NCBI RefSeq assembly: GCF_932526225.1 | Contig: NC_064044.1 | Span: 10,906,906 to 10,970,905 of the forward strand | DNA: 64,000 nt | Reading direction: 5' to 3' | Source: Nematostella vectensis | Taxonomy: Eukaryota; Cnidaria; Anthozoa; Actiniaria; Edwardsiidae | In this document: one piece after another, positions 1 through 12,997 of the stretch | Position numbering within the stretch: the stretch's first letter is position 1 | Layout: each line of letters begins with the position of its first letter | The notes under the pieces: generated by a model | Databases searched by the model: none | What the model was told of the DNA's origin: nothing | What the model saw: only the letters and a program-made list of their open reading frames with translations | Program-made: the position numbers and the translations under genes

Positions 1-249
1 TTGGAAGACAATAAGCATTCCACGCATATTTCATGATTATCAAGGTTTTGCCATTCACGGTGAAATAGAATAATTTTATATTTCGACTGATTCGCTAGCT
101 AATCTTACATTTCTTTTCTTGTTTATCAACAGGGATTCTTTATCTTTTTGTTCCATTGCCTGAAAAACTCTGAGGTATATGAATAGTAATATAGTGTACA
201 CACATTTTATTAACCACGCTCCATAGAAGAACAAAACATAACAAACACT

Positions 250-625
250 GCGCACCTCAAATATCTTACGGACAATTCCGGCACTGCGCACCCCAAATAT
301 CTTACCAGCAATCCACTGCGCACCTCAAATATCTTACGAACAATCCACTGCGCACCCCAAATATCTTACCAACAATCCACTGCGCACCTCAAATATTTTA
401 CAAATAACCCACTGCGCACTTCAAATATTTTACGGACAATCCACTGCATGCGCACCTCAAATATCTTACCAACAATCCACTGCGTGCCACAAATATCTTA
501 CCAACAATCCACTGCGCACCTCAGATATTTTACAAATAACCCACTGCGCACTTGTAATATCCTAAGGACAACCCACTGCGCGCTCAAATATTTTACGAAC
601 AATCCACTGCGCACCTCATATACCT
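250..625. repeat. 32-bp minisatellite before a terminal exon
   Basis: About eleven head-to-tail copies of a roughly 32-bp unit containing the words ACTGCGCACCTCAAATAT and CTTACGAACAATCC. Copies differ by a few bases and there are no unique spacers. The array ends about 20 bases before the acceptor of the exon at 648, so it lies in the last intron of that gene. It does not contain the exon edge itself. Confidence 0.85.
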
Positions 626-647
626 TCTTCCCTGGTCTGATTAACAG

Positions 648-794
648 ATACGAAACCGACTCAAGCGTAAGATTGAGGTTATGGAGCACATGCATTTCAA
701 CAGCAATAATGTCAGAAGTATCCATATCAACAAGGCTGGGAAGGCTACGTCTGGGCGAGTGACTTCGCCTAAACTTACCGAGGCTGCCATGTGA
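648..794 (+). CDS. Terminal coding exon of an unidentified gene
   Basis: After a pyrimidine-rich acceptor ending TTAACAG, an open frame of 48 codons runs to TGA at 792-794. The peptide begins IRNRLKRKIEVMEHMHF and ends SPKLTEAAM. It is basic at its start and polar, as expected for the tail of a longer protein. I do not recognise the family. The rest of the gene would lie to the left of the window, and the preceding intron is filled by the 32-bp minisatellite. The support is the acceptor, the open frame and the coding-like composition, not a family match. A minus-strand reading of the same interval is also open but less convincing. Confidence 0.45.
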   Translation: MRNRLKRKIEVMEHMHFNSNNVRSIHINKAGKATSGRVTSPKLTEAAM

Positions 795-3179
795 AGGCGG
801 AGTTTTAACATTTCACAATGTATATAGTTGAAGTTGTACAGTAACAATTTGCATGGATGGGACTTGCATCTAAGGAAAACTCATAAGAAGAAGCAAGTAC
901 GAACCATAATTGGTGTACGCTGAGCATTATTGCTTCTGTGCAGCCTGGAAGAACTATCTTGAAAGGCAAATAGAGGACTCGTTAAAGTAAGCCTAAACTA
1001 AAGAAAGTTTGGAATTATTAAGGATATAAAGTACTCTAACTTGTGGATGTTTACATTTAATTTATATTTTGTCTAGTAATACTCTCTGCCAATAATGGTA
1101 TGAATCCCTTTTGGAAGAGTAAATACAAAAAGCCCAAATAATCGTGTTGTTGAACCAGTAGAATGAATACAATACACCAAAAACTGGAATTCGACTCTGC
1201 CCTTTTGGAAAAGAGTGCATCAAATTATACGAAAAATTTTACGAAAAAATAGGAGCAAACGGATGACCAGAAAACAACGATTGCAAACTTCGAAAAAGGT
1301 GAGTTTTTATATGCCTAAAATGTACTTTTCATAGCTTTAAAGCTAAGAAAACAGGATTTAAATTTGTAATCAAAAGCTTATAGGTGCTTAAAGTAGCGGG
1401 GAAACTCTGTTTTGCTAGAAAATGCATCTTGACTTTATCCACATAACTGCCGATAGAAGTAACACAGGCCTTCTATAAAAAAAAGATGTTTCTTGTAGAT
1501 CAAATCTTGCTTTGCTGTTGTTTGTTTTAATTTAACTTATAAAGTATAAAACATGTTTAGGCAACCCCTTTATAAAACTAAGGATCCAGACCCTTTTTCG
1601 AATAAAAAGAAACACATAGCTAATTCAATTGTTATTATTTGTAGTCATCATAGATTGCAAGATAAAAACAAACTACTATACAGGTGCATTCTGATCTAAA
1701 AAGTAGAAAGATAGACTCAATTATAGCTCCAACTCACTTAGATGGATATTGGGCATTTGTTTAGTAGCCCTTCAGTTTTTTGGTGTACATATATGTGTAA
1801 GTATACAAGCTGAGACATTGTACAAAGGGTTTTCTGCTGTTTCTGTGAGCCAGTTATGCACTATAAAAACAAATATAGAAACAAATGTGTCAGGGGTTCA
1901 ACATCCCCTGACCTGCCCACTACACCAAATTTTCTTTCTGCTTAGGTAAATGTCAGAACACTTTATGGATTTTTGCTTAATTCTGAAACATATGTACAAC
2001 AGCAGATAGGCACACTGCATTTTTGTTTTACACCTGTTGCAGCAACAAGTAGAAATAATGGTTTCACTAGAATAAGTTTGACTGAAGTGTCCTCTTACAC
2101 TACAGCTGTAAAGTGACTTATAAATAATAAAATATATATGATGTATCTTCACTTTATACCTTATGTTTGCTGCTTGTGTTTAGTTCTAATGTCCTATTTT
2201 GTTGTGTGCTATTTCAGTACAGAACTTACAAAATCAATATTTTCTGCACTGTCTTTTCTTCCTGTCTTCCTTTCCTCTTCTCCCCATTTTGGGTGCTTCT
2301 TTCCAGAGTACAATGCTCTTCATTATTTCACTGAATGTCTAATTGAAATACGAATGCTCTCGGCCAAGAAAAGTGCGAAGAAATGAGGCAAAATCGCTAA
2401 ACGTAACATGTTTTTTAAACACGCTAAGAATGGCAAAATTTCGCTCTGCTTGCACCCCGTTGCACGCATAATCTCTTAGGATAGACTGCTAAGCAATAAC
2501 TGTGGTCATTGCGGGCCCAAGCTCACCAAATCCTTTTCTAGGAGGTTCGGGAAGGTAAGCATACCAAATATGGCGTCGAAGGGAAAGGCGGGAGATTTGA
2601 AATCGCGTCGTAAATGAACGAATTCAAAGACAAATATGTATTTCTCGCTGCCAAGAAAGGCTTGAAGTACAAATTAAACATATCTTTTCTTTCATTCGGG
2701 AAATAATTTATTCGTTTTATATCAAATCATTAGATTTGCGGGCATTCTTTCTTGACTGGGCTCGTAACGGTAATGGCCGCCATATTGGAATTTCTCTCCA
2801 TTTGGAAAATGGGGGCGGGGCTTAGGCCCTTTTATACCGCTCCTTCATGTTTTTAAAACAGCCTCGTGGTATAATAAAGTGCAAGTAAGAAAACTACGTC
2901 ATTTCCGCTGCACTACCGGAAGTAATTTGTATCCAATTGTAAAGTTGCATCGAAGCTCGCCTTGATCGAAGAGTCAGGGTCGCAGAGAAACGCACGAAAA
3001 CGAATTTTACCGTGATAATTTTAATGGGATTTTCACGCTAAAAGGAAGCTTTTTGTAGATGAAAACCTCCTTAAACGAATCTAGTAGGTTGATCAGACGT
3101 TTTGGTGCGGTTTCGAGCTGTATAAAGCCTGTTTGAGTTGCAGAGAAAGACATCACTTACATTTTCTAAAGCATTTAAA
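795..3179. other. Intergenic region upstream of the carrier gene
   Basis: I see no supportable gene here. Positions 1174-1200 match the arm of the fold-back repeat at 58801-58935. Near the carrier start there is a GC-box-like GGGGGCGGGGC at about 2811-2821 and a TATAAAG at about 3121, roughly 60 bases before the start codon. These are candidate promoter elements by position only. Confidence 0.4.
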
Positions 3180-6100
3180 ATGCCTGACCGTGTCGAAGCA
3201 TCGAGAGCTTCTTTTTGGTGGGAAAGATATGTCCCAAAGGATCAGTTTGTGCATTTGATTGCTGGTGGGATAGCTGGAGGAGTGTCCAGGACTTGTGTTT
3301 CGCCGTTGGAGAGAGTTAAAATGTTATTACAGGTAAGACAAAATAAGGTATTTTTTCTTAGTTTGCCGGTCACTGATTTGTGTAGCTTTCATAACTGCTA
3401 GAAGTAAGGCTTATGTTAAAATATACGATACGGTAACATACAAATATTGTTTGGTTTTGTAGTTCAATATGTTCTTATATTGCCATATAATAAATCTTTT
3501 GTTTTCCTGTTTTATTATTAGACTTTGTCATTATAAATTTTACTTATAGAGTTCACCGTGGATTCGCACGTTTATTAGTTCAACTTGACTCCTCAACAGA
3601 TATTCAACAGTAACATGAAAAATATATGTTAAAATGTCAAGAACAATTCCAATCACTAGAATACAAAAGACAAATTAATATTGTTTTTCCCTAATTATTT
3701 ACGTGTCTCCAGCCGTTAATTAATAAGCATGACTATGTAACACTAAAAGACCAGCTGTTTTTTTTTTATTATTTTAGATCCAAGTCACTAATGCCAAATA
3801 TTCTGGTGTTGGTGGAACCTTAGCGAAAATCTACAGAGATGAGGGTCTATATGGTTACTTCAAGGTAATAGTTCTTTTTGAAGTAGAGCATTTCATGGAT
3901 CATGCCATCCTCCTCCCCCTCAGCATAAAGTAGTCCCTTCCCTCTCCCCAGAAAAGCAGTCCCCCCAGAAAAAGTAGTCCCACCCCTCCCCCTAGAAATA
4001 GCAGTCAAACACCTCACCTCACATTTTGCAAACCAATTCTAAAATGATTACTAAAATTCAAACACTTTTTGGTGTCCTATTCAGTCTCAAGCCACTAATG
4101 ACAATAGATTAGTTTAATTATAACACATGGATGACAGTTATATTATGAGTTACATTTTTGTTACTTTTCAAGACTCCACAAACAATGCTTTGAATTGAAA
4201 TGCTATCCAATTAACAGTCACCTTAACTGTGCTACAGAATCAGTGAAATATATCTTAATTCATTACACAGGCCAACAACTTCAAGGCAGTTGTCTTGCAT
4301 TGTGTTTTTTCTTATTTATTAATATTTTTGGAGGTAGGAGGGGGAGATGAGGCAAGATCATTTATTGCTTGTGTTCGCTTGGGAGGAGACACGTACCCCG
4401 AGGGGGGACTCTGATGAAAACAGACGGGGGTGCTCGACAGCAAAATCAATTTTAACCCTAAGGGATAGCACTAAGGGTGTGGTCAACAACAATTCTTACC
4501 CCTAAGAGATAGCACATTGGGTGTGGTCGAAGGAATTTTTAACCCTAAAAGGTAGCATTAAAAAACAATGCCCATTTTAATTGGTTGACGGATCCTGTAT
4601 TGTTATGTTACCAACAATAATGCCAGAAGTATCAACTGATCAGTTGACTTGTGGTTTTGTAAAATACATTTTGAGCGATTGGGCCACCATTTAGCATGAG
4701 AAACCCTAAAAGATAGCAGAATTGGAAAAATCCAAAAACACCCCCTAAGAGATAGCAGTTGGTAAAAATTTTATACCCTAAAAGATAGGTCGCGCACCCC
4801 TGTCTACTTTTCTGGAGAGTCCCCCTCCCTGGGACAGGTACCATATTCTCCTAGTTGTATTTTTTCTTATAAAATTTCCTGTCTACTAAAGGGGAGGTGT
4901 CACCATGCTTCTCCCTGCCGCACTCATTTCTATTCTTATTTTTAGGGTAATGGGACAAACATTGTTCGTATTGTGCCATACACTGCTGTTCAGTTTGCTG
5001 CATATGAGGAATTCAAAAAGGTATTAAACAGTGAAACCCCAGTATTACAATCAAAACTCAAATGTGCGTGGGGAAAGTGTCATATGAAAAAAAAATGGTA
5101 CAATTATTTAATGCCAAATTGTATATAAATGTTTCCTTAAATTTTAACAATTTTGTTTTGAGAGTTTCAATAAATAATAATGTTTCAATTTATACAATGA
5201 CACATTTGTTAAAAGAGGACACACACTTGGTATAAGCATACGCACAGGGACTCCCCAAAACATTCAAATTGTTGTATAAATGAAATATATCTCAATTTTG
5301 TGTGCGTAGTGCTCTAATAGTGTGTTGTCATTGTTATGACTAAGTAAGATTTGGAACAACTGAATTTTTAACATCCTGTGCTTTGAAAGAAAAATAGCAC
5401 ATTTTGAGCTATGGGGGCACAAAAGCTCAGGGCCAATTGATACTGTTAGTGCTTGAAATCACAGTGAATAGTTTGCATTCAAGCATGTTATTAACCTTTG
5501 TCACAGCTTTTGAAGATCCCACAAGATCCCAGAGAGCAGCATCCATTTTTGCGACTCACAGCCGGCTCATTAGCAGGAATAGTATCATGTACTGCAACCT
5601 ATCCACTTGATCTAGTAAGGTATGGCTCGTTATTAGAACTAGTATCATCTACTGCAACCTATCCACTTGATCTAGTAAGGTATGGCTCGTTATTAGAAAT
5701 AGTATCATCTACTGCAACCTATCCACTTGATCTAGTAAGGTATGGCTCGTTATTAGAAATAGTATCATCTACTGCAAACTATCCACTTGGTCTAGTAAGG
5801 TATGGCTCGTTATTAGAAATAGTATCATCTACTGCAAACTATCCACTTGATCTAGTAAGGTATGGCTCGTTATTAGAAATAGTATCATCTACTGCAAACT
5901 ATCCACTTGATCTACTGTAAGGCATTGCTCTTTAGCGAGAATAGTATATTAATGTACTGCAACCTATTTACTTGATCTAGTAAGGTATGACTCCCTAAAA
6001 GAATTAAAGAACCCAGAATCTGCATTGAACCATGACTATTTTAACTGGCCTCTCCCTGATTTTTTTTGCTGAAGTCGTATTGTTAAGTATTACAGTATTG

Positions 6101-9100
6101 TGTTCTTTTTTGCAGAACTCGCTTAGCTTGTCAAGGGGAAGGCGTTGAGAGAAAATACAGGTAAGAAAGTGGGGTACGCTTTCACAGGAATCATTTGCTG
6201 ATGCTTTTTTTTGGTGATAAGGGTTATGGTTTATTGATGCACCTCAAAATGACTAGGAGATGCATATGAGACTTTTAGTTCTTCTAATAAGTTTCTAAAT
6301 CCCGGTCCTATGGGGTAAAGGCAATATCTCACAAAGTGATTTACTCTATAGGAATATCCGGCATGCATTTGTGACTATTTTAAAGGAAGAAGGTGGTCTC
6401 TTCAGCGGATGTTTATTCAAGGGGCTTGGGCCATCACTCATTGTAAGTAAGACCCTCTGGTTTAGATGTCGCACTCCTGCTGTGTGGAAGAGGGCAGTAC
6501 CAGCCCTCGCCAGTTAATGCCCTGCAACTCATGGGCTCCGTGATTAAAAGGGTTGAAAGCTACAAAATCCTCGGCGTCCACATTAGCTCAGATCTATCGT
6601 GGAATAAGCACGTAGACTATGTAGTTAAGAAGGCAAACAAAAGGCTCTACGCTCTCCGGCTCCTTAAGAAATCTGGAGTACCGGTCCAGGATCTTGTTGC
6701 CATCAATTGTGTACTCATTAGATCTGTTGTGGAGTATGCAGGTCCAGTATGGGCTAATATAACAGGGTTCCTTGTCGACATTGTTGAGGGCATCCAAAAG
6801 AGGGCCCTCTGTATCGTTTTACCCCATCTACGATACAAGGAGGCCTTGGACGCCAGCGGGCTCCAAAGTCTTGCTGACCGCAGGCGCGAGCTTTGTATTA
6901 GTCTCATGACCTCCGCTAAGGAGCTAGAACCCCTTCGATCTGTAATTACTGGAGGCGTAATTAATAACGAGCATGGATACTCACTAAGATCCGGCAGTAT
7001 GAATACCTACAAACATATTTCTGTAACTAAACGCTTTGGTGACTTTGTTACTTATCGATTTCTGTAATATTATAATGCTATATGTGCTGGCCTTTTGCCT
7101 TAATTCAGTCTGTAATACTGCCATGGCAATTGAATAAAACCCCTATCTATCTCTATCTATGAATAGTTCTGAATCAATTAGTTTGGCAGGGCATTGTGCA
7201 CAACTGTGCCAGTCTTTCTGCCAGGCGAAAACATGACACTGATTCAATATCAGGCTTTTATGTGTCAAAAGATAGACAATTAAGTCAAGACTGTGATGTA
7301 CTGTATGAATTGGGCATTTTACAGTCAATCTCATTCTTGTTGTGTGCAAGAAGACATTTTACAATATTAAATTTATACAGATAAGGAATGACATTGAGTG
7401 TGCAGCATGAACCTTCTATTTTTTTGGCCACAGTATATATTTTTAATGGAATGTGTTTTTGCATTTCATACTGTAAAGTCCTCATGAAATAATGTCTAGT
7501 ATTCAGTTAGTTTGCTCTGTACATTGTAAACAGCGTGAATGGGATTGTCTGTTTTTAATAGCGAATTGGCTTTGGCAAATTGGTAGTTTTTTGCATTAAA
7601 TTTCTGAATTGTGCTTTTATTTATCTTATAGGGGATTGCACCTTATATTGGTCTGAACTTCATGGTTTATGAGACTATGAAAGGTATGTGTTTCAGAAGG
7701 CCAATCACGTTACCACTAGTATGCTTTCACTCTTGAGTCTAGTCTAAGTATCCATTTCCATAGGCTAATTCAAGCAATTAATTGAAATACTTTCTTTCCA
7801 AAATTGTTAATAACATATCAGATTCCATTCCTTGAATGTTATCCTTTGTTTTTTCAATTGTAGACAATAATGAAGTGTTTGATGGGCATTCTTTAAAGCA
7901 GGGTTGTCCTAATAAGGAATTTCTCTGCCATTTTGTCTAAGAAATTAAACTAGTTAAAATGGCGCAAAACCAAGTAAAATTAGTTCATAATATCATAATT
8001 CAGCTCAAGAAGTGTTTTTTGCCCTCCTACTCAACACCTAGTGTCCATAACCTGTCACACCTTCAAAACTCATAGCTGTCAAGTCTCAAGATTTTACACC
8101 TTTTCTCAAGCCTAATTTTCTTGAGAATATCAATACATTTACTGTATTCTCCTGCATTAGCTTTCTTGGTACTTCTGATACATTCACTGTATTTTTCTCA
8201 AGATTTTTTCCTAAAGCGAAGTTGACAGCTATGCAAACTCTGTCCCTGTGGATAAAGCAACGTGATGTACTGTATAAATCTACCAGGTCTTGACACTTTG
8301 ACTTGTGGGTTACTCTACCAGGTCTCTGCATGGACTTCTACACTGCAAGGGCTGCAGGGCATAAACTGAGGACAATTCATCACGATCTTGAGCTACCTGT
8401 GGTGGCAAAGCTGTTCTGTGGTGCGGTTGCAGGAGCGGTCGCTCAGTCAGGTATGTTGCCACATTGTATTGCCAAAGTAACATGATAAAGTATTTTGCCA
8501 TGTTCAATTCTACAATATAGCTAAAAGATGGCCTAGATGGCAATGATGATTCCTGCAATAGTTATAAAATGAAATTGGTTGTCCTTTTAATTTCTGCCAT
8601 AATTACAAGATAGGTACTGTATGTTGCCAATGGCCCCTTTGCCATTGTAACATGATGACATAATATTACTATGATGATCCTTGCAATAGGGGGTAGCCAT
8701 GGTATATCATAGCCATACTGAAGTTAAATGATGGCTGTGTTGCCATGGTGTTTGTTACCATGGTGACTTTATAAGGTGACCTTTGACCGTATTATGCAGG
8801 CACCTACCCACTGGATGTAGTACGGCGTCGAATGCAGATGGAGCGGGGCGAGGGAATGTTCAAGTACTCATCAACCTGGGACGGCTTCAAGGTTATAGTC
8901 AGGAGTGAGGGATTCATTGGCCTCTTTAAAGGAATGTGGCCTAACTTACTTAAGGTATGATGTTTTCATAGTAACAAGACAATGATGTTATCATAGTAGC
9001 AAAACAAAGCCATTTTTATTGGTAAAGGGCCGAGAGGGCTTGAAATACTTGGGGGCAGTCAAGACATTACAGATAAAGAGACATAATTAAGGAAAACTGG

Positions 9101-9472
9101 GGGACACAGCCACACATCATCATCATTATTATTCTTATTTGTACATGTTTTCATATTGAGCATTAAAGGGGCTTTATCAACTTCCTTTCTGTCATCCTTC
9201 AGTATTAGCTACTGTATAGAGCCAATAGGGAAACTAATCAGTTCTGCGATCTTTTGGGCATTTAAAAAAATTGAATTTGGTAATGCAAATATAAAGCTCT
9301 GTTTTCAGATGGTTACAATTTCAGTTGTAAAAATGAAAGGTTAAATACACAAATATGGAAAAGGGTTGATTGAGTGTCTTTAATTTTGTTCTCACAGGTC
9401 GCTCCTACCATTGGTATCCAGTTTGCTGTCTATGAAGTTAGCAAGTCTGCCATGTATGCCAGAATGGAATAG
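3180..9472 (+). CDS. SLC25 mitochondrial carrier, CoA/adenine-nucleotide type
   Basis: Ten exons: 3180-3332, 3778-3864, 4946-5020, 5507-5619, 6116-6160, 6352-6442, 7632-7683, 8322-8450, 8800-8954, 9398-9472. Together they give 324 codons and a stop, with phases agreeing at every junction. The protein has three carrier repeats, each opening with the matrix signature: PLERVK (residues 42-47), PLDLVR (138-143) and PLDVVR (252-257). Each repeat carries the G-rich second half typical of the six-helix inner-membrane fold. The pattern of GGIAGGVSRT and GNGTN near the N-terminus resembles SLC25A42/SLC25A16 and plant ADNT1, which move CoA or adenine nucleotides. The substrate is inferred from that resemblance. 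The start is the ATG in AAAATGCC; an upstream in-frame TTG is not needed. Exon 4 is followed by tandem copies of its own 3' end, and intron 6 carries a LINE fragment. Confidence 0.93.
4391..4842. mobile_element. Non-autonomous element with ~50-bp inverted ends in carrier intron 2
   Basis: The left end reads GTACCCCGAGGGGGGACTCT and then a segment ending GGGGGTGCTCGAC. The right end is its imperfect reverse complement, with GTGCGCGAC and GAGGGGGACTCT on the opposite strand. The interior has repeated words of the form CCCTAARAGATAGCA in both orientations. There is no coding capacity. It resembles a MITE-type DNA transposon; I do not recognise the family. Confidence 0.6.
5560..5990 (+). repeat. 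60-bp tandem repeat of the carrier exon 4 donor end
   Basis: The last 60 bp of exon 4 plus its splice donor is repeated five more times, and a degenerate seventh copy lies at about 5933-5990. Each unit encodes YGSLLEIVSSTATYPLDLVR and carries the donor TAAG|GTATGG, until the copy near 5911 loses it. The unit length is a multiple of three and the frame stays open to 5920. The arrangement shows outward duplication of an exon-intron boundary. Confidence 0.95.
6490..7160 (+). mobile_element. 5'-truncated LINE fragment in carrier intron 6
   Basis: A 178-codon frame (6531-7067) encodes the region that follows the reverse transcriptase core in jockey/CR1-type non-LTR retrotransposons. Its hallmarks are YKILGVHISSDLSWNKHV, a VEYAGPVW-like segment and IQKRALCIV. 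The element ends in a short TATC-type simple tail (about 7140-7160). The RT catalytic core is absent, so it is a dead 5'-truncated copy. The related copy at 56845-57562 has the same type of tail. Confidence 0.8.
7750..7912 (+). repeat. MITE family A fragment
   Basis: Shares the words TCCATTTCCATAGGCTAATTC, AATAACATATCAGATTCCATT and GGGCATTCTTTAAAGCAG with the better-preserved copy at 23404-23646. It is the 3' part of that element, in intron 7 of the carrier. Confidence 0.6.
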
Positions 9473-10270
9473 GTTACTATTATGTAGTAACCTACAGTAT
9501 ACTCTAAGTTAAAGAAAATATATAAAATATTAACAAATGTAGTAATGTAATAGCTAGACTCTCTTTAAACTGAAGTGTTCCATTATTTTTTTTACAAAGG
9601 AAACTCATTGTTACATTTTTCCTCTCTATTGACGTGCACAACGCAAGACTTATACCGAGTTGCTAAAATGTTAAGGGAGGACATGGAGGCCAGCCCAAAA
9701 GGAGTTCTGGCAGGACAAACATTTTTACTGATACTCAATCCTTTTTGATCCCCCACAATCCTTTTTGCCTCGACACCAGCTCCTGGTGTCTGTGCGAGTC
9801 AAACTTAAGGGAACTCTTGCTAAACTGTTTCAAATGTATCATGAGTATGAAGCCAGTTACATTGACTGCATGTACATTGTATGAAATATATTCAAATTTC
9901 ACAAATGGCAGATTCAGAAACAATGGCAGAAACACCACAACTGTACAGTAGCATCTCTTATCAAAATGTAGATAAGTTATAATTGGCTAGGGGGCAGTCC
10001 ATATGAATTATTCATAACATTTCTGAGTTGTGCCAATTTTGTTTGAGACTTATAAAATAAAACAGGTACATAAAGATGTATGATAGATTGATAAAGCAGT
10101 AAAATAATTTCTGAAAGTAACTTTGGAATAATATAAGTAGAAATATTTTGATAATAAATCAGTGAATAATAAATACAGTTAGTCCTTTTGAGGTTGTAAT
10201 GCTGCTGAGTAATTATTAACAAGTTTAGATTTTCGCCAACCCAGGATCACACATGCAGGCCCTTGATATG

Positions 10271-10932
10271 TTGTTACATATCCCGTTATTTGTTACAAAT
10301 CCGGTTTTTGTTACATATCCCGTTGATTGTTACAAATCCGGTTGTTGTTACATATCCCGTTGATTGTTACAAATCCGGTTGTTGTTACATATCTGGTTGA
10401 TTTTTGTTAAACAAATCCGGTTGTTGTTACATATCCCGTTGATTGTTACATATCTGGTTGATTGTTACAAATCCGGTTGTTGTTACATATCCCGTTGATT
10501 GTTACAAATCCGGTTGTTGTTACATATCTGGTCGATTTTTGTTACAAATCCGGATGTTGTTACATATCTGGTTGATTGTTGTTACAAATCTGTTTGTTGT
10601 CAATATCCCGTTAATTGTTACAAATCCGGTTGCTGTTACATATCCGGTTGATTGTTACAAATCCGGTTGTTGTTACATATCCCGTTGATTGTTACAAATC
10701 CGGATGTTGTCACATATCTGGTTGATTGTTGTTACAAATCTGTTTGTTGTCAATATCCCGTTAATTGTTACAAATCCGGTTGTTGTTACATATCTGGTTG
10801 ATTGTTGTTACAAATCTGTTTGTTGTCAATATCCCGTTAATTGTTACAAATCCGGTTGTTGTTACATATCCCGTTGATTGTTACAAATCCGGTTGTTGTT
10901 ACATATCCCGTTGATTGTTACAAATCCGGGTG
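10271..10932. repeat. ~37-bp minisatellite downstream of the carrier gene
   Basis: About 18 head-to-tail units alternate between TTACATATCCCGTTGATTG and TTACAAATCCGGTTGTTG. Some units are variants with TCTGG or CTGTTTG. Units abut without unique spacers. The array encodes accidental open frames that I do not regard as genes. No exon edge is recognisable in the unit. Confidence 0.9.
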
Positions 10933-12451
10933 ATACATGCCCTACCTGAATTCATTCATGTATTTTTTAGTCCTCTCCTTTCTGTGTGTCTTGTAACGTT
11001 TGAACTAGTGTGACACAATGCTACGCTGTGGCTGTGACAAATTAAATAATAAGCAAGAATCTAAAAACTACTGTAAGATTTCTTCACCTTACAGGTAGGC
11101 TGAAGTTCATAACCAGATACTAAAGTTCTTTACAGTACTTCTCAAAGTTCCCTAGTTCATTGCAGTACGTGTCACACTCGGCAAACAAATATACACAAAA
11201 ACTGTTACGAGAGAATTAAAACGTCGAGCAACACGCAGCCAAAAATCATTTTAATCTCGTCACGCACCCAGAACTAGTCTTACTAGGAAACTTTTTCAGC
11301 GGCTCTTAAGTTGGTGCGATCTTTGGGAGCGCCCGCAAAGTACTCTGGATCTTCAAGCATGGGAACCACGCGGCTCAAACAAGGATCCGCACTAAAAAGG
11401 GCTTAGCTCCGCCCCCTTGCGGCTGAATAAAATTCAAATTTCAAGATGACGTTGAGTGGGAAGCGAGACTTTTAAGTTGTATTATCGTCAATAATTTGCA
11501 GGGTTTTTAAGAGGAGGGGCCCAAAAGGCCCTTTCAAGGCAATTTCTCCTGTATTTTAGATGATGTCTCATACGTTTACTGTATTTTTGGCTGCTAGAAG
11601 GGGGGCCCGGGCCCCCTGGGCCACCCAATGGCTACGCCCTTGATTTGATCCTTGTTTTTAACTGCACATTCCTGCTTTTTTGATTTGTAATATATTGTTA
11701 ATATCCAGGACAAAATAAACCGAGGAAACGAGAAGAAAAGCGCATCAAAAGTTGATTTTTGGTCACGCTCCTCGTGGGCAACGAGACACGCTTGCAGGGC
11801 CGGACACCCCCCTTTTTTGAGCAAAATATTTGTGGGAAAATTTGAAAACCTTCGGAGAAGGTACTGTCCATGTGGCATCGCCTGCTTGATTTTGCTGACG
11901 CGACAAATTCAATTCAGCTTGAAGTATTGTTAGATCTACGTGACCTACCAAGAACCACTGGAACTTTCCGGCCATTATCCATCCCCTATTTTGAAATCCT
12001 GGATCCGCCCATGGCTTGACTGAACCCGCGTGGCAGTTTACTGACAACTGAGCCTTTCATGGACCTGGTCCCAGGCCCTTTTATAGTGCGGGTCCTTGTT
12101 TAAGGCACAAGATGGCGCCCTATCACCGAACGGAGCGGGTTTCCCGCGATGAAAACACCGATTACCGCCTGCCAGCAGGCTACATTGCCAAAAATAAGCG
12201 AATTTCAAAGAAACTCCAAACATGGTTACTGACGTTTACATTTTTAAACACAAACTATTGCTATATAAAACTATTGCTGAAGATTTTAAAATGTCCTGGT
12301 ACAAAAATGTTAAAGCCCACAGTGATAGAAATGTTTCGATATCCTGCTATGCTTTTAAACCACACCTTATTGAGGTGACATTCGTAATCTGCTTTCCCCT
12401 TGTTTTCTCTCTAAACATGAAAAAGGGAAAATTTTCTTAACTGCAGGGGTA
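10933..12451. other. Intergenic, no supported gene
   Basis: Contains repeat-like segments, for example a G/C-rich palindromic stretch at about 11600-11625 followed by words shared with interspersed repeats. The short open frames here have low-complexity or repeat-like translations. I see no exon with good splice signals. Confidence 0.5.
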
Positions 12452-12735
12452 GGGGAAGCACGGGTGGCCTAGTGTGTTAGCGCGTCTGCCTCTCACCGCT
12501 GTGGCCCAGGTTCGAATTCTGGCTCAAACTGGGGATTTTTCCGGGTTCCTGCCTTGAATCGAATTTGTCACAAGTGAGTTGAAGTTATTCTCCCGTGTTT
12601 CCAGTCTTCTCGGATAAGGACACTAAACCGGAGGTCCCGTCTGTTCAAGCTGCACTACACTAACCTGAACCGAAGGGACGTAAAAAAACCACTGGGGACG
12701 CAATAAACCCTCTGGCAGTGACCATCCCCAGTGAC
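12452..12735 (+). mobile_element. tRNA-derived SINE
   Basis: The left end is a tRNA-like head with an A-box region (GTGGCCTAGTGTGTTAGCGC) and a B-box (GGTTCGAATTC) at pol III promoter spacing. It is followed by an unrelated body. A decayed copy of the same head and body lies on the other strand at 33094-33350, which supports an interspersed family. Confidence 0.75.
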
Positions 12736-12997
12736 AGTGCTTACTAACCGAGGGCCATATGTTAGAAAACTGTATATTCGGTTAAATATGCTACCCTCGA
12801 TAAACAAAGATTACAAAGTACTAGATTACAAAGGTATCAACACCAAAATAGATGCCTATCAGAATGAGTTTCAGGATAAACAATCCAAACATTAGCCATT
12901 CTTAGAAAAGAAACTGACATTGACGATAATAATTATGAACCAAGACAGTATGAACTTACATTTTATAAGGACCATGCATTAATACAGGCCTCATCTT

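Noticed and set aside
10271-10932. CRISPR-like array of short repeats (also 250-625, 15360-15780, 18942-19148)
   Set aside because: Units are directly adjacent with no unique spacers, there are no cas genes, and the surrounding DNA is clearly eukaryotic with spliced genes.
11594-12047. Two overlapping 94-codon minus-strand frames
   Set aside because: No splice context, no recognisable domain, and the DNA contains words typical of dispersed repeats.
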